64,000 nt of DNA from Eustoma russellianum. Lineage: Eukaryota; Streptophyta; Magnoliopsida; Gentianales; Gentianaceae. The first letter of the stretch is position 1; each line of letters starts with the position of its first letter. The position numbers were made by a program, and so were the translations under genes. Shown piece by piece: positions 22,960-33,095 of this stretch. Below the pieces are notes generated by a model. It worked only from the letters and a program-made list of their open reading frames with translations, did no database searches and had not been told where the DNA came from. The stretch is from the NCBI GenBank assembly GCA_036186865.1, contig AP025040.1:46192321-46256320 (forward strand), in the 5' to 3' direction.

Positions 22960-23931
22960 AGATCTGAGAGGAACATATTAATAATTTTTAAACGGAGGTT
23001 TCCCAGCCTTAATGGTCTCTCCAAAGACAAATGCAAATCATACCGAAAATCATATGCAAATCTCTTACAAAACAGTTTGTACATGCATCATTCATTGGCC
23101 AAGCACACCACATTTCTACTAATTCAACCTTAACAACAATATTGGTGCATATATACCATATATACCCGTATATACCCGTACATACATATATATACCATAT
23201 ACATATATACCCGTATATACATATATATACCCGTATATGCATATATATATATATACCGTATATACATATATATACCATATACATATATGTACCAAAAATA
23301 GATTATATAATTATAAATATATTTAAATAGGAAAAATATATATACATACATNNNNNNNNNNTATATATTTATATACAAAAATTACAAAAGATATATTACA
23401 AATCTATTAAAAACAGTTTTTACAAATTTAACTATATTTAAATACGAAATTAAATATATGTACCGTATATATGTACCGTATATATGTATTTGTGCGTGTA
23501 TATATGTATTAAAAACATATACATACATATACCGTATATATGTATATGTGCGTGTACCGTATATATGTATATGTGCGTGTATATATGTATTAAAAACATA
23601 TACATACATATACATATACATATACATACATTTACAAATCTATTAAATACATATACATACATATACATACATATACATATATATACCATATACATATACC
23701 GGTATATACATATATATACCATATACATATATATACCCGTATATACATATATATACCAAAATAGATTATATAATTATAAATATATGTAAATACGAAAAAT
23801 ATATATACATACATAATTCTACCCAAAAAAACATTTTCTAATAATTTTACATATATTTATATGTAAATACGAAATTAACTTATATATATAATTATATACC
23901 CAAATACGAAAATTAACTACAAAATCCATAA

Positions 23932-23994
<63 letters not shown>

Positions 23995-24160
23995 GTATAT
24001 ACATATATATACCATATACATGTATACCCATATATAGATATATACACTATATATACCGTATATACATATATATACTACATACATATATACCATATACATA
24101 TATATACCATATACATATATATACATACATAATTCTATACACATATACATATATATACCA
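22960..24160. repeat. (TA)-rich microsatellite field with an assembly gap
   Basis: From about 23150 the sequence consists of degenerate TATACATATATATACC-type units in both senses, then a pure (TA)n run at 23939-23992. Ten N bases at 23352-23361 mark an assembly gap of unknown true size. It lies upstream of the ORF1 start and may be inside a 5' UTR intron. Long open frames here are repeat artefacts. Confidence 0.8.
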
Positions 24161-24536
24161 CAGCCACCCACCCAGCCCCAGCACCACCCACCCAGCCCCA
24201 GCACCACCCAGCCCCGCACCCACACCCAGCCCCAGCACCCACCGCCCACCCACACCCAGCCCCGCACCCACCGCCCACCCACCACCCAGTCCCGCACCCA
24301 CACCCAGCCCTGCACCCACACCCAGCCCCAGCACCCACCGCCCACCCACACCCAGCCCCGCACCCACCGCCCACCCACACCCAGCCCCGCACCCACACCC
24401 AGCCCCAGCACCCACCGCCCAGCACCACCCAGTCCCGCCACCCAGCCCAGTCCCGCCACCCAGCCCAGTCCCGCCACCCAGTCACGCCACCCAGCCCGCA
24501 CCCCGCACCACCGCCACACCCAGCACCACCACCCCA
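24161..24536. repeat. C-rich minisatellite (CACCCAGCCCC units)
   Basis: It consists of tandem variants of CACCCACACCCAGCCCCGC with CACCGCCCAC spacers, almost without T. The sudden change in base composition next to the (TA)n field is striking. Its glycine/tryptophan-rich open frames are not credible proteins. Confidence 0.85.
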
Positions 24537-24759
24537 CAAGACACTAAAAAAAATTAAAAACAACATAACTAATTAAAATAAAAAAACGAAATAGGAAGAG
24601 AAACTAACCGAAGTAGGGAGGTGAACGGAGAACTTCGCCGCGGGAGGGAGCTTTCGCCGGGGGAGGGAGGGAGGCTTCGCCGGTTGGGGGAGGGAGGTTT
24701 CGCCGAGGGGAGGGAAAAAATGGGGAAGGAGGGAAATGGGGAAGAAAGAGGGGGAGTTC

Positions 24760-24895
24760 AGCTTATCTGCGTTAATTTGCGACGACCTAGCGACGAACGT
24801 TCGTCGCTATTTAGTTCGTCGCTATTTTTCATGTGTCGTCGTTATTTCAAATTTAGCGACGAAATATTTCGTCGGTAACTCGTCGGTGTCATCAC
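24760..24895. promoter_or_regulatory. Internal TCGTCGCT cluster, likely promoter of CACTA ORF1
   Basis: It holds GCGACGACCTAGCGACGAAC and further TCGTCGCTA/TAGCGACGAA units, like the subterminal regions. On its left (24600-24760) is a purine-rich stretch that would be a 5' leader for minus-strand transcription toward the ORF1 gene. The promoter role is inferred. Confidence 0.5.
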
Positions 24896-25004
24896 TTTCG
24901 AAAAAAAAATAATACAAAATTTAAAGTAGTATATACATGAATATAATTACATCAACACATACACACTTTCATATAAAGAGGTACATAAAAATTTTTGGCT
25001 AACG

Positions 25005-25160
25005 TCAATCTTCCTGGTCATCTGCATCCTCATACGCATCTTCATCTTCGTCTTCATCTTCATCTTCATCTACATGCTCGTCGTCCTCGTCATCCTCGTA
25101 TTCGTCTTCGACTACGTCTTCAATATTGTCAGACGGTTGTATGTTGAGATGAATTTCGAT
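25005..25160 (-). other. Acidic tail sequence out of frame with TNP2
   Basis: On the minus strand a frame reads DNIEDVVEDEYEDDEDDE and continues with Asp/Glu pairs to a TGA at 25007-25005. CACTA TNP2 proteins often end in such a tail. The TNP2 frame reaches its stop at 25129 in another phase, so a one-base shift is likely, the T5 run at about 25162-25166 (A5 on the plus strand) being the obvious site. Confidence 0.6.
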
Positions 25161-28100
25161 AAAAACCGCCGTTGGGGTCATTTAGAGGGAGGTCGTGCAG
25201 TTGAACATGTGTCGTATCTAGAACGGACGGGTTTTCTTCTTGAAATGCGGCGTCCATACCATCTGAAACTGTCTGTATACTCACATCAAACTTGCTCGAT
25301 TTCACTTTGCACACGGCTCGCCAGTCTTTTGAGCTCGCATTCATCCTCGTTGTTGGATACGATAGATAGTACACCTGGGACGCTTGACTAGCCAAAACGT
25401 ATGGATCGTATTTTCTGTACCGTCGCCCTTGGTGTATGTCTACCAACTTATATTTGTCGTGGACCTTTGTGCCAACGCGATAACCTTCTCGAGTTGGATC
25501 GTACCATTCGCACTTGAATAGGACCACCCGCTTTATAGGCAATGCGGGATATTCGAGCTCAATGATGTCAGTAAGGTAGCCGTAGAAGTCATCCTCGTCC
25601 GGGCTATTGTCATAACGCTTGACACACACTCCGCTGTTCTCCGACGATTTTCGGCTGGCATGGGAGACTGTGTGAAATCTATACCCGTTGACAAAACACA
25701 TGTCGTGTCGCGCGACTCTGTTCAATGGACCCTCGGCTACTGGCGTCAGAATGTAACCGTACTCATCGTCAGCCAGATGACCTTTGCTCGCCTGTAAAAG
25801 GACAAGTAAGTATACATCAACGGGGCAATAAATGTGTATCACATATCGTACACGTAACAGGCAAATACAAAACTTACATGCCACCTGAACCAATCAGCAA
25901 ACTTGGAATCTAACTCATTGTTTATTGCATCGCTCGATATACCCGGTGAACGGTGTTGCAATAAATCAACGAACAAGCTGAAGCAAATTACGAATGAGTA
26001 CCCTGTATATCTTTGTAACATAATGGATAGAGTATCGCAAGGTATTTACAAAATAAAATGGGAAATCGTTTATACCTCTGGAAACGGTCGACTTGACGGC
26101 AGTTGCGCAGAACATAAGAATGAGCAATCTTCAGCTCGCTGTCCCCCAATATCATTTCCTTTCCCTGTCCGTGAAATCTGATCGGATGTGTGAATATTGG
26201 GAGGACACCGGATCTGGAAATGCCGTCGTCGTTCCGGGGAACATCTCTGCACCTCGACGGGACATCTGGCTCGAAGTAATGAGACACGAAGGCCGATGCT
26301 TCCTCCGTCAGATAGGCATTGCACATAGAGGCCTCGACTTTCGCCTTGTTCTTGATGTTCAGCTTCAAATGCCTGAGATATCTCTTCATATTAATATAGT
26401 GAATATATGTTCAAATGCATATCGCTTAGACACATAAGAATGTCATGCACATAAAAAAGAGTACCTCTCGAACGGATACATCCACCTGTACTGAACAGGA
26501 CCACCAACACGTGCCTCGTATGGTAGATGAACTGGCAGGTGTTCCATTGAATCAAAGAAGGCCGGAGGGAATATAGTTTCCAGCTTGCATATGATCACTG
26601 GGATTTCGCCCTCCAGCCTTGACATATCATCCGCCCTGAGTCTCGTGGCTGTAAGACATCTGAAGAACAGACTCATCTCGGTAATTGCTTCCCATACATT
26701 GGTTGGAAGCAGCTCGCGGAATGCAATGGGCATCAACCGTTGCATGAACACGTGACAGTCGTGGCTCTTCATCCCGTGCAAACCGCGTTTATTCACGTCG
26801 ATGTTCTTCGACAGGTTCGAAACATGGCCATCAGGAAATCTAGCCGTCCCTAGCCACGATAACAACGCACTGACCTGCTCCGCATTCAGCGTGTACGAGG
26901 ACTTCGGCATGTATGATGTGCCAACGGGATGCAGCTCCGGTCGCATGTTGAGGTCGCGCATATCAAGTCGTGCCTTCGAATTGTCTTTTGTTTTCCCTGG
27001 CACATTCAGCACTGTATTGAAAATGTTGTCAAACACGTTCTTCTCAATATGCATGACATCCAGGTTATGTCGGATCATATTGCTCTTCCAGTACGGAAGC
27101 TCCCAGAATATGCTTCTCTTCTTCCACCCGATACAGTAACGAGCCAGGTCTGCGTTGTGACTGCCGTCCGGATCATCAGCGACCCCCACGAATCCACAAC
27201 TGTCTATCTCCTGCAGCACCTCTACACCCGTGAGGAGCTCGGGCTTTGTGTCCTTAACGACAATGCCAGGCATGAACGCCGTCACGTTCCTTCTGTACGA
27301 ATGACGTCTGGGCAGGAACTTCCTATGGCTGTCGAACCAGCTTATCTTACGTCCATGTTTCAAGGACATCGTCTTCGCTTGCTTCATGCAGCAAGGGCAA
27401 GCGTATTTCCCCGCTGTGCTCCACCCCGACAACATAGAATAAGCCGGAAAGTCACTGATCGTCCACATCAGCGCGGCGCGTAGCTGGAAGTTTTGTTTAG
27501 TCGATACATCGAACGTCTCCACGCCAAACTCCCATAACCACTTCAGCTCCTGTATCAACGGCTGCAGGTATAGGTCGATCTTCTGTTTCGGATTCCTAGG
27601 ACCTGGTGCGATCACAGTCAAGAACATGTAAGGCTTGTTCATGCACATCCAAGGCGGTAGATTGTACGGCGTCACGATTACAGGCCACGACGAATACTGC
27701 TCTCCCGACTGTCCAAACGGGTTGAACCCGTCGGTGCATAAACCCAACCTAACGTTCCTTGTCTCCGACGAAAAACCCGGATGCGTCGCATCGAACGTCC
27801 TCCAAGCTTCGCCGTCAGATGGATGGCACATCTCACCGTCTTTCGTGTAGTGCTCCGCGTGCCACCTCATCTGGCTAGCTGTGGCACCGGATGCGTATAG
27901 CCTCTGCAGTCTAGGGGCGAGAGGTAAATAGTAAAATTGTTTTCTTGGCACGTTCCGGTTTCTTTTGTTCGTTCTCCACCTGCTTGTCCCACAGACCCTG
28001 CACATGTCTTTATCCTCGTTGATGCCCCAGTATATGATGCACCCCTCTGAACAACAATCGATTTTCTGAACCGGCAGTCCCAACGCCTGCAGCTGTTTCT

Positions 28101-28767
28101 TCGTCGAATAAAAACTGTCGACCATTGTGTTCCCTTCAGGAAGAGATTCCCTCATCAGCTGACACATCCCATCGTACAATCTCTCCGTCATGCGGTGTTC
28201 CGTCTTCATGCTCGTCATCCGACCGATCATGGACATCTGTGTGTGACTACCGCAACCAGGATACAGCGGCGTGTTGGCGGCGTTCAGCATCTCAAAAAAC
28301 TGTCTCGCCTGAGGGTTCGGATCTTCCTCCACGAATGTACGCGGCTGTTCATACGGATCCTGCATTTGTAACAACTGCTCTCCGGTAAATGCGCCAGCGG
28401 CTGCGTCTGTCACCATCTGCATGTATGGGTTGTGAGATCCCTTGCCTATTTCTTCGGCATTAACCTGACCGGGTCCCCCTTCGACGTGTACAGTTGCAGA
28501 TGTAGACGCCCCCTCATATTCGCCGTGACAGTACCATGTATGGTAATTGTGGACGAAACCTTGTTTCAATATGTGAACCCTCACGTCACCCGGATCCTTA
28601 TATTTACGGTTCTTGCATTTCTTGCACGGACATCTAATCTGCGTTCCACTTTCATTACTCGTCGCAAAATCAATAAATTCTTCGAGACCTTCAACAAATC
28701 TAAAACACCACTCCCCGTTGTTTACTCTCTGGTACATCCACTTTCTATCGCTTCTCCTCGGATCCAT
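25129..28767 (-). CDS. CACTA TNP2-like transposase
   Basis: Four exons, read from 28767-26465, 26381-26076, 25977-25878 and 25791-25129, join in phase to 3372 bases (1123 residues). The start ATG opens MDPRRSDRKW. An N-terminal transposase-associated domain spans about residues 9-85 with CPCKKCKN. The TNP2 catalytic family domain lies around 340-560 (CTDGFNPFGQ, WPVIVTPYNLPPWMCM, LTVIAPGPRNPKQKIDLYLQP). A DUF4218-like part spans the exon 1-2 junction (LPVHLPYEARVGGPVQYRWMYPFER). A DUF4216-like domain is in exon 4 (VVLFKCEWYDP, HDKYKLVDI). It should cut and move the CACTA element together with ORF1. The predicted frame ends before an acidic tail found in another phase (25005-25160), so the last residues may be altered by a small indel. 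Confidence 0.9.
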
Positions 28768-28949
28768 TTTCTCGCTACACCTTGAAACTAACAGCAGCTA
28801 TCTTTTTTCGTGTGTAGAAAAAATCAAAATTCCACACTTCTGTATTTTCGTTCAAAATTGATGATTGATGTGTTTGAAATGAGAGAAGAATGGGAGAAGA
28901 GAAGAAGAGAAGAAGAAATACAATGGTTTTATCGTTCCCAGTATAAGAC

Positions 28950-29315
28950 AATACCGACGACTTAGCGACGAACGGCGACGAACAAGAAACACAAATCCCG
29001 GAGACAAACAAACACATATACCGACGACTTAGCGACGAACATCGACGAACAAGAAACACAAATCCCGGAGACAAACAAACACATATACCGACGACGTACC
29101 GACGACCAGCGACGAAACACGTCGTTTGATATGCTTTTACCGACGAAATACCGATTACATTGCGACGCAAAACGTCTCTTCATTCCGTACGACGTGTTTC
29201 GTCGCTAAGTCGTCGGTACGTCGTCGGTAAAAGACAGTCCGTCCAGTTCCCCATGCTTACAACTTACGATGTTTTGCGTCGCTAATTCGTCGCTATGTCG
29301 TCGCTGATTTCACTA
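28950..29315. promoter_or_regulatory. TCGTCGCT cluster between TNP2 and the first small gene
   Basis: Dense CGACGA/TCGTCGCT motifs in both senses lie between two divergent genes (TNP2 leftward, 29378 rightward). The rightward side ends GTCGTCGCTGATTTCACTAT with a TATA box (TATATAAAC, about 29314). A duplicated CAAATCCCGGAGACAAAC unit appears at 28990 and 29060. A two-way promoter is the simplest reading. Confidence 0.6.
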
Positions 29316-29377
29316 TATAAACAGTGGATCAGCGTGTGCCCACAACAACATATAAAACAACTATTTTATAATCCAAA

Positions 29378-29722
29378 ATGGTTCGTACTAAAGCGCAAGC
29401 ACGACGTGGTGGACGTGGTGGTAGGGCGGCAACACCGCCAACTGAAGTGCCTTCTTCTTCAACTGTTCCTCCCCCACCTCCTCCCCCACCAGAGACCTCT
29501 GAGCCTCGCCGGGATCGACAAATTGTCGAACTCCAAACAGAAGTACGAGATCTGTGGAAAATGTTAGATGAGGTGAAGGCGCATGTCACGGTTCAGGAAG
29601 AGCGTCTCGACTGCATAGATAAAAGGCAGATGCGGATTAAATCCAAATCTGCACAGTTGAGACGCCAACTGAAGGCGTGTGCGGAGAGTATAGCTTCTCT
29701 CTGTTCGGATGACGAACAGTGA
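29378..29722 (+). CDS. Small CACTA-borne protein 1: basic N-terminus, coiled coil, acidic end
   Basis: An intact frame of 114 residues with an ATG about 65 bases downstream of a TATA box. Residues 3-18 are very basic (RTKAQARRGGRGGR), 20-40 are Pro-rich (PPPPPPPP), about 48-105 have heptad-like spacing for a coiled coil (IVELQTEVRDLWKMLDEV), and the end is acidic (SDDEQ). I do not recognise it as a known CACTA protein. It resembles the gene at 30530-30862 in length, layout, promoter and C-terminus (LRRQLK..AESIAS..SDDEQ against LKRLLK..AENVAA..SDDEE), so the two are tandem paralogues. It could be a small DNA-binding or dimerising partner of the transposase; that is inference. Confidence 0.65.
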   Translation: MVRTKAQARRGGRGGRAATPPTEVPSSSTVPPPPPPPPETSEPRRDRQIVELQTEVRDLWKMLDEVKAHVTVQEERLDCIDKRQMRIKSKSAQLRRQLKACAESIASLCSDDEQ

Positions 29723-29729
29723 GTGGCTA

Positions 29730-30160
29730 CTCTTCGCTATTTAGCTTTTTTTAAATATTTCTTATTATATTTTGTAATTTTTAATTTTTAATTTTATATT
29801 AATGAAGTTTGTTTTTTTAATATCGTATTTGTTTTCTTAATAATTATAACACGTGTTTAATCTCTTACGAATCCTGACGACGCACCTGTATACGCGAAAT
29901 GTGGTTAAGAAAAATTTCTTCCGACTAATTCACCGACTAAACATCAACTATATACCGACGAAACCTAATACAACAACGAAAACCTACTAACTATATATAT
30001 CTTCGACGAAACTTAATAGAACGACAAAAACCTATTAACCGTATCGTCGAAACCTAACTATATCTTCGACGAAACTTAATAGAACGACAAAAACCTACTA
30101 ACCGTATCGACGAAAAAGGGAAAAACTAAATACAATGAGAAGAACGGGCTTCGCGGGTTT
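29730..30160. other. 3' flank of small gene 1
   Basis: AT-rich, with ACACGTGTTTAAT at about 29849 that recurs after the second small gene at 30985. From 29930 there are tandem phrases ending CGACGAAACTTAATAG and ACGACAAAAACCTA. Confidence 0.5.
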
Positions 30161-30169
30161 TTTTTTTGA

Positions 30170-30475
30170 ATTTACCGACGCTTTACCGACGAAACAGCGA
30201 CGGAAAACGTCTCTTCACATTAACGCGTTTCGTCGCTATTCCGTCGCCAAGTTGTCGCTATTCGGCAGTGTCAGTTCAGTTCCCAACGGTTGCATCGTAC
30301 GATAAACATACGTCGCTAATTCGTCGCTACGTCGTCGCTATAACATCCGAAAGGTCATCACTGCACATTCACTGCACACACTGCACATTCACTGCACATT
30401 CCCAACGGTTGACAAATGCGTCGCTATGTCGTCGCTATGTCGTCGCTATGTCGTCGCTCATTTCACTATTTATAC
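30170..30475. promoter_or_regulatory. TCGTCGCT cluster, promoter of small gene 2
   Basis: Repeated TCGTCGCTA units include three near-perfect copies of TATGTCGTCGC at about 30424-30455. They end in GTCGTCGCTCATTTCACTAT followed by TTTATACC. The last 25 bases parallel the promoter of small gene 1. A (CACTGCACATT) triplet lies at 30359-30400. Confidence 0.6.
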
Positions 30476-30529
30476 CCCAAACATCCGCTGTTATACATAC
30501 ACACATAGAACGTTATAAATAATCAAAAT

Positions 30530-30862
30530 ATGCCGCGTCGTTTTAAAAGAACCCCAAGGCGTGGTGGACGGGCAAACAGTGCCCCTCCAGAAGGGCCTCC
30601 TCCTCAACCACCATCGGTTGAGCGAGAGGGTTCTGTATCTGTCTATGGCCCACCGCCGCATCAGGATGATCAAGAACAAATGCCGGTGCAGGACGCCGAC
30701 TTCCGTATGCTGATGGCAAACATGCATCAGCAGTCGCGGCAACTGCACTACATGACTAGAAGGCTGCGGAAGATGAAATTTAGATACTACAAGCTCAAGC
30801 GCCTTCTCAAAGAGTTTGCGGAGAATGTCGCGGCCACTCTTTCGTCCGATGACGAAGAGTGA
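30530..30862 (+). CDS. Small CACTA-borne protein 2: paralogue of 29378-29722
   Basis: An intact frame of 110 residues. A basic start (MPRRFKRTPRRGGR) is followed by a Pro-rich linker (PPEGPPPQPPS), a predicted helix rich in Leu, Arg and Lys (LHYMTRRLRKMKFRYYKLKR), and an acidic end (SSDDEE). It is 1152 bases downstream of its paralogue, with the same promoter wording and a shared ACACGTGTTTAAT in the 3' flank, so a segment of about 1.1 kb was duplicated. The sequences have diverged but both frames stay open, which suggests that both proteins are kept. The function is unknown. Confidence 0.65.
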   Translation: MPRRFKRTPRRGGRANSAPPEGPPPQPPSVEREGSVSVYGPPPHQDDQEQMPVQDADFRMLMANMHQQSRQLHYMTRRLRKMKFRYYKLKRLLKEFAENVAATLSSDDEE

Positions 30863-30999
30863 ACGGCCCATCTCCGCATCTCTTTTTAGATTTTTTTTTT
30901 ATTTTTTCGTTTGATAATGTAACTTCTTATTATTAAATGAATGAGTATTTTTCCCAATTACCGCTTTCTTTTTCCTTAATCAATACACGTGTTTAATTC

Positions 31000-31400
31000 T
31001 CGATGTATCTGCGACGACACAACGACAAACCGAATTACGAACGGAAAGTAATTCAAAACATTTGCCACATACGGGTTTCATTGACAAAAAAACGACGATA
31101 CACAACTCCAAGAACTTAGTAAACGACGAATTTATTTTATACTTTTAGCGACACATTTGCGACGACATAGCGACGAACCGTTATAAACTAAATAGCGACG
31201 AACAAAAACACGCAGAATAGCGACGAGACACCGACAAATCACCGACGTAATTCACCTGACTGACTATTTTTCTTTTAGCGACAACGAATTTCATCGTACT
31301 TTCGTCGCAATTAGCGACTACATTATTTTGGTCGCAGAGTCGTCGCTATTACCGACGAAACAACGACTATACGTTGTTCGTCGGTGATTTTTTCGTCGGA
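31000..31400. promoter_or_regulatory. Right subterminal repeat region of the CACTA element
   Basis: Dense TAGCGACGA, GCGACGACAT and TCGTCGCTATT motifs run up to the right terminal repeat, mirroring 20210-20690. Confidence 0.7.
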
Positions 31401-31422
31401 AACCAACAATTTTTTTGTGGTG

Positions 31423-31712
31423 GTTTTACCCTATGTACTAGGCTCTCGTGTTTACGCATGGTTCAAGGAGGGGCCGGATCGCATCGCGATCTGTTTGCGC
31501 GAGTCCGGAGAAGGGCTGGATCGCTTCGCGATCTAATGTATGTAGCCTTACCATATACACTAGGCTACTGCGTTTGCACATGATCCAAGAGGGGCTGGAT
31601 CGTTTTGCGATCTCTTACTCTATACTTTGTGCAAAATGCTATTTTTGCGGTTCGAAGTCACGTCCTCTCACGAAACATCAATCTTACTCGCTGATCCAAG
31701 GACCGCGCTAGT
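31423..31712 (-). repeat. Au-type SINE 3' domains in tandem, right of the CACTA insertion
   Basis: Three successive units, each with GGATCGnnTnGCGATCT and a TACTAGGCT-type join, are followed by the SINE body up to about 31700 (GCGGTTCGAAGTCACG at 31647). The first unit is the continuation of the SINE piece at 20130-20194. Confidence 0.6.
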
Positions 31713-32199
31713 TTATGTTACATGAAGTATATAAATAATACATATATACAGATTTCTTACACAGTAAACTACTCCAATCTCTGTCACAAACTACTTTAAT
31801 ACAACCTTCTCGCTCCAGTTCCTCCCCAGTCGTCAGAAAACAAAAATCTGCCTTTTCGAGATGGCGGACGATTACTTGAAGCTGTTTGTGGAGGAGACTT
31901 CTTTTTCTAACAACATAGTACTTGGTTCCTTCTTGCCGGAGAGTTGGTGGGTCCCCCTTCCACACTTCTTCCAAGGATGGCTTCGTAACTATATTGGCTG
32001 CACTCTGCTCTATCTGATATGTGGGTTTCTTTGGTGCTTCTATATCTATTACTGGAAGCGTAACCTCTACCTTCCAAAAGGTCAGCTCTTTTCTTGTTTA
32101 TTTTTTTCTTTTCTGTTGGAATCATCTTTTTGTTGATGTTTTGTTTTCAAGAACCAACAATTTCGAGCTTCCTTTCCTTTCTTGTTTTCATTTTCAATG

Positions 32200-32325
32200 A
32201 AGATTTTTATTATTGGTAATACGGAAACAACATCTGTGTGTTTCTAACACATGAGTATGGTTGCGTCCATCCGATCCCTTCATACCTCGGCATAAGCACG
32301 TTGTTTTTGTTGTATTCTTCCTTTT
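32200..32325 (+). repeat. SINE-like repeat fragment in the desaturase intron
   Basis: It reads CTGTGTGTTTCTAACACATG, GGTTGCGTCCATCCGATCC and GTTGTTTTTGTTG, as in the 12655-13066 family. Confidence 0.5.
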
Positions 32326-32789
32326 TTTTCTAGTGCATCCAAAGATGTTCCTTGGGTAGTGCAAGGGAAGAAAAATCTAACTGATTACAACTTCAATTGC
32401 TTATATGGTTTTTGTTAAACTTGGGTTTACATGAGGTGAGACACATATTCATTAAAACTCTTAAGACAATGGGTGGTGGTACTTCATTCTCATATTACCC
32501 ATGTATTTTTCTCAAAGTGACCAATGTTGGAAAATAATCTGAACACTTGTCCTACGTGACAACGTGACTTGACATACACATGTGCTAACCATATTTCGAT
32601 CTGTGATCAATCCATAGATGCCTATACAAAATAAAAAGGCACTCAAAACAAGTACACGTTCTAGCTGGCCGATGTTGGAAAATAATCTCAACATCCGCCC
32701 TCACGTGGCAACATGGATTGACATACACTCGCACCTTAGAATCTGCCCTCAATCATAAACCACGGGCCTGGGATGAACATCTGGACTTG

Positions 32790-33095
32790 GGTGAGAGGAG
32801 ACAATAAATGATCAACCATAGGCCGGACAAGGTGTGAGCCCACATTTTAAACCTGCTTTGGTACCATGTTAAAACTTAGGCTTACATGTGTTGAGACTCT
32901 TACAACAACAACAACAACACTCATACCCAGTATACATGAAGTGAGAAGAGACAATAAAAGGTCAACCATAGGCCGGACAATGTGTGAGCCACATTTTAAA
33001 CTTGCTTTGGTACCATGTTGAAACTTAGGCTTACATGTGTTGAGACCCCTACAACAACAACAACACTCATACCCAGTATACATGAGATGAGGTGA
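32790..33095. repeat. Tandem duplication, about 150-bp units
   Basis: Units starting GAGACAATAAATGATCAACC (about 32797) and GAGACAATAAAAGGTCAACC (about 32948) run in parallel through CATAGGCCGGACAA, GCTTTGGTACCATGTT and ACTCATACCCAGTATACATG. A related third segment flanks it on both sides (32455-32560 and 33115-33215). Confidence 0.7.

Larger units (their letters stand above)
20195..31422. mobile_element. Complete CACTA (En/Spm-like) DNA transposon, 11.2 kb
   Basis: The left end is CACTACAAAAAAAAG. The right end is the complement of CACCACAAAAAAATTG, with one mismatch in the CACTA core. A 3-bp duplication GTT (20192-20194 and 31423-31425) flanks it, as expected for CACTA elements. Dense subterminal motifs (TCGTCGCTA and TAGCGACGAA types) fill 20215-20690 and 31140-31400. 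Inside are the two standard genes on the minus strand (ORF1 at 21027-22958 and TNP2 at 25129-28767) and two extra small genes on the plus strand (29378-29722 and 30530-30862). Nearly intact coding exons suggest a young, possibly autonomous copy. The TNP2 frame has one likely shift near its 3' end. Confidence 0.93.

Noticed and set aside
23031..24031. Several open frames rich in Tyr and Ile in the (TA)n field
   Set aside because: They are translations of TATACATA-type repeats in many frames and strands and have no protein features.
23917..24566. Open frames of up to 206 residues rich in Gly, Trp and Val
   Set aside because: They are translations of the CACCCAGCCCC minisatellite, open in all three frames.
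25903..27483. Plus-strand open frames of 92-184 residues
   Set aside because: They are antisense shadows of TNP2 exons.
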